Under the pieces are notes generated by a model. The model ran no database searches. It was not told the origin of the DNA and saw nothing but the letters and a program-made list of their open reading frames with translations. DNA of 64,000 nt from Nissolia schottii (lineage: Eukaryota > Streptophyta > Magnoliopsida > Fabales > Fabaceae), in NCBI GenBank assembly GCA_003254905.1, contig QANU01084250.1:146681-210680 (forward strand). The letters are read 5' to 3'. The position numbers and the translations under genes are program-made. Below, in pieces: positions 43,252-54,700 of the stretch. How positions within the stretch are numbered: position 1 is the stretch's first letter; every line of letters begins with the position of its first letter.

Positions 43252-43641
43252 ATGCAAGGTCCTCCAAGGATGATGGTGGTGGCGATTCTTGGTGATGCTT
43301 TTGGCACCGAATTTGCTTGGCCTTGCTCTTCCTATGGCCTAGCTTTGCTTGTTCCTAGTTTTGGCTTGTTGATGATGGATTCTTGGCAAGGTCTTGCCAT
43401 AGTTTTCTCTCAAGAAAACTTGAGAAAATCAAGAGAGGATGATGACCAAGAGGCCACGGTTTTCGGCAAAGAAGATGATGGAGAATTTGATGAAGCTTGG
43501 AAGAACACAAGAAATGCTTACACGGTTTGCTTTGCTTTGAATTTCTCAAGGAAAGAAAATGAAATTAAGCTGAAGGAGTTGTATTTTCAGTGGCTGAAAG
43601 AAAACAAGGAAAACAAAGAGAATTTGCAAGGAAAGAAATGA
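43252..43641 (+). CDS. Unrecognised 129-codon frame inside LTR unit B
   Basis: Starts MQGPPRMMVVAILGDAF, has a hydrophobic middle (PCSSYGLALLVPSFGLLMM), then an acidic/Lys part (DDDQEATVFGKEDDGEFDEAW) and ends in KENKENKENLQGKK. No recognised domain. A TATA-like TTTATATATATAGG lies just downstream (about 43688-43701). The GGTGGTGATTCTTGG-type repeats at the start look like LTR sequence, so coding is doubtful; unit A has a similar G/A-rich region at 45240-45700 without this frame. Confidence 0.2.
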   Translation: MQGPPRMMVVAILGDAFGTEFAWPCSSYGLALLVPSFGLLMMDSWQGLAIVFSQENLRKSREDDDQEATVFGKEDDGEFDEAWKNTRNAYTVCFALNFSRKENEIKLKELYFQWLKENKENKENLQGKK

Positions 43642-46620
43642 ATTGAAACCGAGTTGCATATCCAAGCATTGCTACGGTTTGCCTTGGTTTATATATATAG
43701 GAATTGAAATGAATTTTGAAATGAACAAAGGCTGATTACTTTGGCTATATATTAGGTGTTATTGTGCATGACTTCTAATTGCTTAATCTTAGGCATGTGT
43801 TTGTCTTTAGAGTTTATCATGGGCTGCTTGTTTGCCACATAATTTGGCCGTGTAGGTGTGTATATTTGTGCTGAATTTTCAGCTGAAAATGAGGTATAAT
43901 TATCTCATAAATTTTTCATGCATGTGTGGCGAGGTGTGTCGTCATACATGCGTGGTGATTGAACGGGGATCCTATAAAATTTAACCAGCGCAAGGACATC
44001 ATCTAATAATTTTTCTAATGAGGAAATTAAATCAATTAAGGATACTCTTGAGTCAACTTTTATAAAGGTGTGCCTCAATGATACCCTTAATACGAGATTT
44101 AAATTTTGATGAGGAAAGATAATTAACTTTGGGGCTCGCGGGACTACGCGAGAAAAATCCAAATTATTATCTGGGTGCTTTGAAATTTTGGAAATGACCC
44201 CGAATTGGAAAAAGATATTTAATGTGTTGTCCTAAAATTTATTTTATCACCTAATATAATTTATTTATTTATTTAACTATCCTAGTTATCTGTTCGTGTT
44301 GCTATTAGTATTGTTATTGCTATTCGTATTACTATTATCTCTATTTTTATTTAAACTATTGTTATTACTACTAATATTTGCTTCTTCTTTTTTTTTTAAG
44401 GAAATGAATGGAAATCAAAAATGAATTAAAGCTGGTGACAAGGCTTCGAGGAATAAGGGACAAAGAAAACAAAGCCAAGGAAACTGAAGGGCCCTATATA
44501 TACACGGTTATGGCTACTTGCTTTGGCCAATTTTTATGGGCAAAGAAATTGGAGTAGAATTTGATAGATATAAGCATCATTAAACACTTAAAATGGGAAA
44601 TTTAAATTGATCTTGGGTACTCGTAATTTTTCTTTAATAAAATGCAGTTTACTGGTACCTTAGATACGTACTTAAATACTTGGCGATGACCGAAATTCGG
44701 TTCGGATCTCACAAAATTCCACGAGATCGTGAAACCATTAGTTTGACTAGTATTTTTTTTGTTTTGAAAATTTCTTTTATAATTAGATTTTTCAGTCTAA
44801 ATAATTGTCTCGTAATTTATTTAATTACGCGAAATTCTTCTTCGGAAAAAAGCGGGATGTTACACAGGTCGCTCAACGCCTTCTTCATGGTCGCTCAGCG
44901 GTCAATGGAAACCCTCAGGTCGCTCTGTTGCTTGACGTGAAAATATTTGAACAACCTTACTTTTTTCCTTATTTCACTCATTTTCTAACCTCTTTCTCAA
45001 ACATTTTCTTGGGTCCATTCAAAACTTAACCTTCACTCCTCTTGGGATCACCCTCAAAAATCATTATTTTCATATTAAAATCTTATTCCCACTTAGGTAC
45101 ACTTATATCCCAACAATGCACAAGGAACACCATTAACTTTTGAAGTACACAATGACAATATGTATACAAGAAACATCTCACACATAACACTATATATACA
45201 AACAAAATATCACACATAAACCACTAGAGTGGGGTTTTGCCAAGGTTTACCCAGTTGTAGAGAGATTCTTGAGGTGGTGAGTAAGAGTTGGAGTGAAAGC
45301 CCCTAGAAGCCTTGATGTCCAAAGATTGTGATCACCTTTTTCCCAAGAGAAAACTTGAGAGGAAAAGATGATGATGGGTTTGGTTTTGGAGAGGGTTTTT
45401 GTGAGGATGGTGATGTTGTTCTTAGTGTTTTGTAAGGACGATAAGATTGAGTCTTAGGAGAGTATGAGCTGGTGTTTTCTCTTGGTTGTGAATGGAATAG
45501 GATGAACTAAAGATGACGAGATTTTTGGGAGATGAAGCTCGGTTTTTGGAGCAAGAAAATAAGGCAAGGAAGCTCACATTTTAAGAAGGCAAAAGAAGTG
45601 TTCTTAAGGCTTGTCTTAGTGTGTCTTTAAGGAGTGTTTTGGAGATGAATTTTTTTCTCCAAGGACTGAAGGTGGAACACTGTTTTGGATTGGGGAAATT
45701 TAATTAAATTCTCAAAAGGTGACATGATGGAGGTATGGGTGGAAGCATGGCTTTGTAAGGGATTTGGTGTGATGGGTAAGTGTTGTAGCATGAATCAAGG
45801 GATGTGTCTTTGACTTATGAGGGCTGAAATTTCAGCATTAGGAGCTGTGTGTGTGTGTGTGTTGATCTTATTCAGTGTGTGTTTGATCATGTTCGGTCGT
45901 TAACTCTTTGTGTACGTGGATTGTCATACGTGCGCGGTGATTTAACGGATATCCTAAAGATTTTCTAAACATAGAAACACATTATACTAACTTTTCTAAT
46001 AAGGAATTTAAATTAATCCAAGATACCCATAAATTTTCTTTCGTAAAAGTGTGTTTTACGGATACCTTTAATACGTAATTAACCGGCGACAAAGGATAAT
46101 TGATCTGAATCTAACGCAATTTCGTGAGATTGCGAAATCATTACCTTAATCGTCATTATAAAAAATATAGCTTGTGATTTAAAATTCTTAGTCCTAATAA
46201 ATCAGTCGTATATTTATTTAATTACGCGAAATATTTACTAAAGAAAAAGTGGGATGTTACAAGCAGCATTATCAACAGAGACAGAAAATACCTTGCGTTC
46301 AATCCCCCAATCTTTGAGACATTTGAAAATAGCATCTGCTACATCAATGCCACATTTAGGAGCAGGCACCTTCACAAAACTCAAAATCCTCTTCTGGAGA
46401 GTCAACCCCGCATCAACAAAATGGCCAGTTAGAACCATGTATTCAACTACTTGGTGGGGTGATCTCCACATATCCGTCGTCAAGCTGATCTTGCTCACAT
46501 TTTTCAAAATGGCCTTCAAGTTTCTTTTTCTGCTTCATATATCAGAACACAATCATTTCTAATTGTTTTTCGAGAAACTTTGCTAAATTCAGGACACATA
46601 TATATTATAGCGTTACCAAA

Positions 46621-48823
46621 TCTTGATGCAACATGTATATGTTTGAATTACAATTAAGTGTTCACACATATTCAAATATTAATAAATAATTAATCTTACA
46701 CCCACTTATTTGTGAAGCAACTATTTTGTGCAAACAATTGAAAAAAAATATTGTCAAATGGCATCCAAAAATAAAAAATAAAAAAATTGTTCCATACATT
46801 TCACGGGGACAAATCCTGTTTCTGGTTTTCCCCTGTCAGAAATGACAAGTGATTAATTAGGGCTTTTATTGGCACTGCAGTAGTGGGAGGGGAAAATCTC
46901 ACGTTACAATACTCACATTAGATGGTATAAATATGTATTTTGGTAAATCACAAGGCGTATATGGCTTAACTTGCTTTATCTCTTAACAATGTGACGTGAG
47001 TTTGATCTTTATTTATAAGAATGAAAAAATATTTTGTAACTACTAGTGTATCACTTTGTTTGAATTTAGTTATTAATAAAAGAATAGTAAAAAAAAAATA
47101 ATCTTCCTTAAAAAAAAATGCAATCTGTATGGCTTGCATATATGGTACAGGCTAGCTCTCATAAATAAGTAACAGACAAGCAAATAGCAGTGAGGTTCAG
47201 GATTTTGCAGGGAAGGAAGGGGGTAGGCCCTCCTCCCAACAAAATGAGATAGAAATAATTAATCAATAATTATACATAGAATTTCAAAAGCTAGTATATA
47301 TATTGGCAGTGGCAAAATTGAAGTGAGTAATTAATGAGTAATGCTTGAAACTTCTAAACTTTCTCTGAACTATTAATGAGATAAAAATTAAATGGTTTTT
47401 AAAATTTTAAAAATTGAATGCATTTACCTTTTTTTTCTTATTTAATAGTTAAAAAAAATAAAAAGATAAATTAAAAAGCACAAACATTACTCAACTTAAC
47501 CCTAACTAGCTGGAGAATTGAGTCATTCCAACCATAATGACCCAAGGGGCTATTATCTGAGAGGCAATCTCAGAGGTGGCAGAGAGAGTGAGATGCAAAG
47601 CAAGCCCCCACACTGCCACACACAGACTGAGATTCAAACCAATTCAACTCCTGAATATCAATTTAATCCAAAATAAATAGGCCTGGACCATGGAAATAAG
47701 ATTCCGAGCAAGAAACCTAAATCATAAACCTTGATATGGATCAAGCCTATAGGAATGTTATTTATTTATTTTATTATTTGTACATGAAAAGCTTGTAGTC
47801 TCACTCTAAACAAGATATTATTTTTGTCTCTAAAGTTGATAATTTCTATCAATTTTATCTCTAAATTTTTAAAATCATCAAAATTGTTTAAAAGTTGTTT
47901 AACGACTATCAAATAATTAGTCATATAGAGACTTAATCTAATGACGAATTTAATGAACATTTGATAACTTTAATAACAAATTTGATTATTTTAAAAATTT
48001 AGGAATGAAATTGATAAAAATTGACAATTTCAATGACAAATATCACGTTTTACTCCCTCATCCATTGCCACTAAATGTTTTGTGTGTTTATAACCTTATA
48101 CAATATTTACTTTTGATAACCAATTAAGAGAAATGTTACGGGTCTCGTATCCAAAGTAAATGAATAAAGCCAAAAGGATCAAACTCACATTAAAAAAAAA
48201 AATAGTATTATATTATAACATCATGTGAATAACAAAAGGAAAATATACAACAGAAAATGATAATGTATGTACATGATATGATGAAGGGGGTAGAAATTTG
48301 TGAAGGTGAAAATTTGAAGACTAGAGAATTATAGATAGGGATAGATCCGTACAGGATGTGCAGGAGAGAGAGAGAGAGAGAGGAGAGGGGTGTGCATGGA
48401 CAGCATGTTAGACAAAGAAAAGGGTAAGAGAGTTGCAGCGAGAGAGGGAGAGAGGGGCAGTTTGGATTGAGAATTAGTGTGAAAGGCACGAGACAGAGAG
48501 GAGGAGAGAGAGAGAGAGAGAGAGAGAGAACAATAAATGTGTGATGAGCCTTGAGCCTCATCTCATCTCATCATGACCCCCTCATGATCGTCACGTCGTT
48601 TTTCATTCCCTACTCCCCATGCCAAAATCTCCCAGAATTCCACGCCTCCCCCTCCCTTTGCTTTTTTCCTTTTCTTTTTTTCCCCCCTCTCTCATTTCTC
48701 ACACTTGTGCTCATGGAATGGTGTGGTCTTGTTGGTTTGTCTTTCTTTTACGCAAAATTGATGTTTGAGACGATGGAGACCGATGTTAAATATATTTTTG
48801 GTATACATTTACCATTTTATTTT
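46621..48823. other. Intergenic, upstream of WOX1-like gene
   Basis: No gene is supported. AT-rich DNA with GA microsatellites at 48364-48384 and 48504-48529 (the Ser/Leu-rich minus-strand frame here is their shadow). The right part could hold distal regulatory DNA of the WOX1-like gene. Confidence 0.5.
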
Positions 48824-49032
48824 CAAAAATGCTACATGTACACCCATACATACACCATTAATAATGCACAAACTTTATTTTAATGAGTGCACAAACATTA
48901 TAAACTTATAGATGATATTCTCAATTATACTTAAGTGCACAAACATTACGGACATTAAAACACAAACTTTGTGTATATAAGTATACGATGTATGTATGAT
49001 GTATATTTTTTTATGTACGTGTATTAAGACTC
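48824..49032. mobile_element. MULE-type MITE, copy 1
   Basis: 209 bp starting CAAAAATGCTACATGTACACCC and ending TATGTACGTGTATTAAGACTC, flanked by a perfect 9-bp duplication TTTTATTTT (48815-48823 and 49033-49041). It matches, in inverted orientation, the element at 57431-57657: both hold TGTACACCCATACATACACCATTAATAATGCACAAACTTTATT-like sequence (given in pieces) and GTGCACAAACATTA. A 9-bp duplication is typical of Mutator-like elements. Confidence 0.85.
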
Positions 49033-49041
49033 TTTTATTTT

Positions 49042-49544
49042 TTTTAAAGATTCAACACTTGTAATTGTAATATATGTTTAAATGTAATAAGAAATATATA
49101 TATATTTAATATACGGTACAAGAATTTCACTCTCTTTGATGACATGGTTCTACGATGAACCTTGTTTTAAAAGGCAAAAGACTGTTATTATTGTCATTAA
49201 AATTACTTTTTTGAAAACTCTATAACTTTAAATAAACATACTTGTATTGTATTGCACCCTATCAACACCACGTCAACTCCCACTAATTTTAATGGAAATA
49301 GTAACTTTTTTACAAAATTGTTACTTACACTTATTTTTGCACAAAATATTTTTTTATATAAAATTTATTAAAATCTCATATAATATTAAATAAGTATATA
49401 TTTATTTATTATTAACTCATCAAAATAAATAAAAATAATACAACTCTTTATGCACGATTTGAGTTGAGGTAGCTTTTCTCTCTCTAAGCAGCCTAGTCAA
49501 CCTCATGTCCCTCCTCACTTTGTCCCATGTTGAACCAACACCCC

Positions 49545-49585
<41 letters not shown>

Positions 49586-50096
49586 CACATGCTTTCAACG
49601 GAGAGTGATCAATCCCCATCTCTGAATGTCTGAGACACCCAAATACTTGAAAGTTTCAGCTCTCAAAACAACAAGTCATTTTTCAACAATGGGTCTCTTT
49701 TCTCTTTGCTTTACTAGTCATCACCCTATATACCACATATGAACTTTGTCTACTTTTTCATTTGAAGTAGCTAGCCAGGAGTTAACCCACCACAAAACCA
49801 AACCTACCTCTACGCTAGCTACTACACGGTTCACACTCACTTTTTTTTTTTTCTTTTTCCACAACTAGCTAGAACACCACCATTTGGCATTATATCGTTT
49901 CAATTCCCATTACCAAGTGACAAGGGAAGATGGAGACAGAGAGAAAGAAATCCATTTAAAGCACTCCCACTTTTCTATATACACAAAACACGCCCTTTAT
50001 TATTTTTATTATACATAAATATATATACATACATTCCCTTAATTTAATGTCTACTATTATAAGCTGATACATACGTAGGTTCATTCTGCTTTATAT
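49042..50096 (+). promoter_or_regulatory. Upstream region of WOX1-like gene with CT repeats
   Basis: The proximal 1 kb before the WOX1-like start codon contains a (CT)n run of about 35 bp at 49548-49583 and AT-rich stretches. ATTATTTTTATTATACATAAATATATATAC at about 49998-50027 could include the TATA box. GA/CT repeats bind BPC/GAGA-type factors that regulate several plant homeobox genes; that role here is inference. Confidence 0.4.
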
Positions 50097-51720
50097 ATGG
50101 CAAGCCCTTTCCACCATCATGCACCAAGAGTGACCCAGAAGAAGAAGATGTGGACGGTGGGAGGTGAGGATGATAATGATGAAAACTCATTCAGTGGAAG
50201 GAAAATGAGGCCGGTGGCGCCAAACAATCATGAGGGGAACGAGTTCTTTTCACACCATCTCTGTATGCTTGCTTCCTTCCTTCCACCCCTTACTTTCTTA
50301 ATTTGCAGCGTACATATATGATTGACTCACGCTCTCTCTTTGTTTGCTGGTGGTCGGGGGAGTATTGGGGACAGTGGGGGAGCAGAAGAAGAGGAGGGAG
50401 CAGGTGGTGGCGAGCACGAGGTGGAATCCGACGGCGGAGCAGGTGAGGGCGCTGGAGGAGCTGTACCGGAGAGGGACGAGGACGCCGTCGGCGGAGCAGA
50501 TCCAGCACATCACCGCGCACCTCACGAGGTTCGGCAAGATCGAAGGCAAGAACGTGTTCTACTGGTTCCAGAACCACAAGGCCAGGGAGAGGCAGAAGCG
50601 CCGCCGCCATTCTCACGCTCTAGACAAGAAAGACTTGGGTATATATATATGATCATTTTCTCCGGATTCTTTTTCTTTCAGAATATAATATTCATGCAAA
50701 CCTTTTCTGCTATATATTTTCTATTTGCTTTTGCTGTCAACAGCTGCAAGTAGGGCAGTGGTTGAAGTTGAAGAGACCAAGAACTGGGCGCCCTCTACCG
50801 CAAACTGCACTAGTACTCTGCTTGCAAAGGCAGGTCTTACACTTTTCTTTTGTTCTTCGCTCGCTCGCTTAATTATATCAGACCCAGGTCCATTAAGATG
50901 TGATCAGTGTGAGTATTTGCGTATGATTACTAGAGACTAGAGAGAGAGAGAGAGATAAAGGTCTGGATGGATCCCAACAAAAGCAGCGGCGTTCCTTCCT
51001 TTCTGTCGGGACTGCATGCTCTCTCTCATACTGCACCTTTGTTTTAATAGCATTACAGCTTAAGGCCCAATTGAAACATGTGCCTGCCCTCCAATTTCTC
51101 TTCTCCCTAGGTCTTTCTTTCTTTTTCTTTTTTTGGTTCAGAATTCGTGCGTGGCGCTTAATTCTTTTTTATTCTCCGGCGATTCAAATTCATCGCAGGA
51201 ATCTGTTTCTATGCCACGAAGGACAGCAACAGCAGGAGGAGGTGCAGAGCGTAGACCAGATGGATGGCTCCAATTGACTGAGGGGGAACTGCTTCATCAA
51301 CAGCAACAAAGGAGAAACAGCAACATCGTCATCATGGAAAGGAATGCCACGTGGCACAACATGGTGCACTTGTCGTCCCTCCCTCCTAACAATGCTATTA
51401 ATTATATGCCCACCACCACATTAACAAGAACAATGCTGGACCCAGAGCTCGCTAAGCCCCATGATCTCAGCTTCTTTATTTCAACTCAGAGAGATCAAAA
51501 GGGTCTTATTGCTGCTGTTGATGAAGATGAAGATGAAGATTATCGCCACAACAATGTGGACTCTCAAACCCTTCAACTTTTCCCACTAAGGAGTGGTGCT
51601 GATGATAGCAACGTTGGAGACAAAGAGACGAGCATATCAGCCTCACCAGCACTCATTAATGCTGCCAACAACTTGACCCCAAGAAGCCAGTTTTTTGAGT
51701 TCCTTCCCTTGAAGGACTAA
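50097..51720 (+). CDS. WOX1: WUSCHEL-related homeobox protein, WOX1/STENOFOLIA type
   Basis: Transcription factor controlling leaf blade outgrowth in the WOX1/STF/MAW1 lineage, mainly as a repressor through TOPLESS-type corepressors. Exons: 50097-50262, 50375-50638, 50744-50829, 51199-51720; 1038 nt, 345 aa. A second possible start is the Met at 50148 (MWTVGGEDD), which matches the start of Arabidopsis WOX1 and Medicago STF. The homeodomain ([18 protein letters not shown] to [16 protein letters not shown], about residues 70-136) is complete. The modern-clade WUS box TLQLFPLR lies in the last exon, and the protein ends FFEFLPLKD, the STF-type C-terminal repression motif. Intron 3 appears to use a GC donor (AAG|GCAGGT), because the GT donor four bases on would throw exon 4 out of frame. 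The exon 2 start is the least certain boundary. Confidence 0.9.
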
Positions 51721-54700
51721 AACTTACTTAATCAGGGTGGAAAGGGTTCATATGTTTTGGTGTTGTTTATTTGTTGGAAAATGGCACTAGCTTTTAATAT
51801 TGTTAGTGATGTTTATGTTTCAATGGGAAATTGGGTGATGTTGTAACGGGACACCGAGTTTTGGAATGAAGGGGGCCGGGTGTTTCTTTTTTTTTTTCCT
51901 TTACTTTTTACCCTAAAATGCATTTGGACTATGTTGGTTGAATCAAAAGGAGTATATTTTATTTTTACCATTTAATGTTTTTTGGTGTAATGTATAGGGT
52001 CTTATTTGAGTAATTTGACATATATGCCTGCATGTGGGTTCTTGTGGGAGAGGGGGTTGGAATTTTAATGACTTGATGATTTGATTTTGAGAGATAGTAT
52101 CTGAAATTGGAATATAGGATGTGACAGAGTTGGATGTTGAAGTGACTATGAGTTTGGGATGGAGAATTGTTTTGTTCTTTTGTTACATACAGGGAAACTT
52201 GATGTGGTGTGTGTATATGTATGTGTGTGAGGTGCATTTACACCATTTATTTATTTGATTCTGGTGAAGGAAACTTTGTATAGTGCAGTTAAGAAATCAC
52301 ATCAAATGCTAGAAAAGGGAACATAAACCTGGTGCATTTAAAGCAAGGTTCATGAATTCAATTGAAAGATGCTTTGAATTTCATTCAAAATGTCAAAGCA
52401 GAAACATATATGTGAATAAGTTTAATTCTAAAGTGAATTTGTTTTCCTCAGCTAAACGATGTTATTATAACCGTAATCTCAAAAATTAGTTAATAAAAAA
52501 GGATTGTCTTATTATTATAAAAACAAATCATTAAGGTTAGAGTGTTGTGAAGGATTGAGATCTCAATCTTACACATCATTAGTTTTTATGATTTAATTAT
52601 AAATTATTTCATTTTGCCTTTTTTCTTTGTACTTTTACTCAATTTTTTTTACATTAACACCAATGAAAATTTAGTTTATAATCTCATAAATTAGCTAAGT
52701 CTCTGCCACTAAACCATTATTAGCGACTTTATATATGCTCATATTTTCTCACTTGTGACTTCACATGTACTACAAATAATGTTTTATTTGCATTTCGTGT
52801 GGTATGTGATATATCTGAATAATGTTAAAAAAAATATGTTCAAATAACATCTCTAATGCTAAAAGTTGATGATTTCTTGGGAGAAAAAAAAAGGGACAAG
52901 GGTTTCCAGCAGATAGATTGTCTGGTTTGTTTTCCAAGGATAACAAATTCTCAATAAGGTTAAAGGGACCCCACAATTAAAGTCCTGAAAATTCCATCAC
53001 CAACTTGTATAGACAAAACCTGTTACATTCAGTTGCCTAGGGTTTATTTTCATGATTAAGTTATGATCCATTTTTTCAAATACCCTAAAGTCCAAGACTA
53101 GGACGTGTCACTCAAGTGCCGTCACCCATCACCAGGAAAATGAAAAAAATAAAAAGAAAAAACAAAGCCAAATTAAAATATTCCACACCCATTGAAGCCC
53201 AGAGCGGGGGGCCATAATTTTTAATTTAAACAATGTGCATGTTAATAAGTTTCATGAAAAAAAGAAAAGAAAAAAAGATTTGCATGTTTTGTTTATAGTG
53301 TTTGATTAGACACTCAATCACATTATCTTAAATTTAAATTGATAGTTTCAACTTATTTATTAAAAAACTAACCCATAGTTAATTGGAGTGGTATATTGTC
53401 ACTCTCTTTAAAATCAATATGACTCTTTAAGTATAAAGAGAGCTATATATCTTATGAAAACACAAAAAATTAATCACTCCAATTTCAAAAGCCAATATCT
53501 TTTTCTTGAGAGAAATTAAGAGGATTTTTTTCTTTTCAGATTTCAAGATTCTTCGCATGAATTGAATATAATGTGAAATCATCGGCATACTATATAATAA
53601 TTTGTCTGAAACATTGAAAGAGTACTTGCCAATAATATATTATAAGGTTCTTTTCCAAAGAAGAGCATGTAGCTAAAAGAATATCCCTTTTGGTTCTGAA
53701 ATCCAAATCCAATAGACAAGGTAAATAATTACTCATTTGTTAGTGAGTAATGGGACAAGAATTATATGAGCCTCAAATCCAGGACCCAATTAATGTGGGA
53801 AAAGGTTCATTGATCTAACCTACACATGCCCTTGCAGAAGGAGATTCCTTTTCCCCCCTTAATATGTACACAATGCTGAAACATTGGGGTCATTTAATCA
53901 CTACTGTGTGCAGTGCTTGCCCAGATTTAGCATTGTATGGTTCAGATATATATCTTTTATCATTTTGGCAAAAGATCAAATATTGGAATGTAATCTCTGA
54001 ACTGTGAATCACCAAAAGCATGTTAGCAAAAATGACTGACTCTATATATAGTTAAGTAATAAAAATAAAAATGCCCTCTTTTTTAGCAGAGCTGTTTTCA
54101 CTTTACAGTAAAAAAATTAACTTTTAAGTGAAAAGAGATTGCACGGCCCCTCTGCAACCTCAGACAAGTTCTGTTGCGAGTTTTCTACGTATGTGTGTGT
54201 GTGTACACACAGAGTTAAATATGTTAGCTTTGTTAAGTCGTTACAAAGCTATATGTTTATTACCCTTTTTTTTATGTAACAGACAATGTATGCTATTGAG
54301 TTATGAATAAAGTAGAACATTATAAGTTTTTAGCTCTAGGAAGGTCTAAAGCATAATTTAGGAAAGGGTCAAATCACGATGTGTAACTTTCTACCATCTT
54401 TAGACATTTTTTTGAATTTTTAGTGATCAACCTTGTAAAGTTATTTTACACACTTACATCTAAGAATTCCACTAATTAAAGAGAGAGAACGTGTCAATTA
54501 ATGTGAATGAATTGAAATGTCTTTGATAGCAAACTGATCACGGGTGGTTTTGATGATATAGAGAGCAAAAAAGTGACAGCATCAATTAGTGAAAAATGGT
54601 TCACCTTGACCTCACTTAGTCCTTATTACTACATCATCTCTGCTACGCTACACATGTAGGTACTGAAACAAATACCCAATGCAGCAGCAGCGACTACTGA

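Larger units (their letters stand above)
40768..44864 (+). mobile_element. Inner LTR unit (probable solo LTR B), nested in A
   Basis: Begins TGAAACACCCTAGCTAGC at 40768 and ends AAAGCGGGATGTTACA at 44864, flanked by CAGGT at 40763-40767 and 44865-44869. Its first ~1.6 kb is similar to the start of unit A (for example TTACGCTTAAGT.GTAAAC.ATGC, AAACATAAAATATGAGTC, GAGTCTA.{2}AGACTTAGGCG) and its last ~900 bp to the end of A (CATGCGTGGTGATT.AACGG, TTTAATTACGCGAAAT). So A and B belong to the same family and B entered A. 4097 bp, no pol domains. It contains a ~180-bp tandem repeat and one 129-codon frame. Confidence 0.8.
38678..46261 (+). mobile_element. Outer LTR unit (probable solo LTR A), inserted in hAT gene
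   Basis: Begins TGTAACCCCCTGCTAGCTGC at 38678, ends AAAGTGGGATGTTACA at 46261 and is flanked by AGCAG. It is interrupted from 40768 to 44864 by a related unit. Without that insert it is about 3.48 kb (38678-40767 plus 44870-46261). It has no gag, pol, primer site or polypurine tract, so a solo LTR of a family with very long LTRs is the simplest reading; a non-coding LARD-like element is the alternative. An (AT)n run lies at 40422-40452. Orientation follows TG...CA and is arbitrary. Confidence 0.75.
37237..46620 (-). pseudogene. hAT transposase pseudogene, split by a 7.6-kb insertion
   Basis: RICESLEEPER-type hAT transposase read on the minus strand from about 46620 to 46262 (FSKVSRKTIRND, KISLTTDMWRSPHQVVEYMVLTGHF, IERKVFSVSVDNAA) and continuing at 38672-37790 (GSCLKTLKESLSLN, LFHVRCCAHILNLLVQ, then [14 protein letters not shown], and the hATC end VASKSTFRAQGRIIDEYHANLSKESIQALICGGNW). 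Joining across the insertion restores the reading ...DNAAYNGSCLK. Frameshifts and a missing stretch before the hATC domain make it non-functional, and the N-terminal BED finger was not found. TAGGGATGAGAATAAG at about 37236 resembles a hAT terminus; its partner on the right was not found. Confidence 0.85.

Noticed and set aside
48208-48561. Minus-strand 117-codon Ser/Leu/Pro-rich frame
   Set aside because: Produced by GA/CT microsatellites; no domain.
50290-50616. Minus-strand frames opposite the WOX1 homeodomain exon
   Set aside because: Antisense of a GC-rich coding exon; no own domain.
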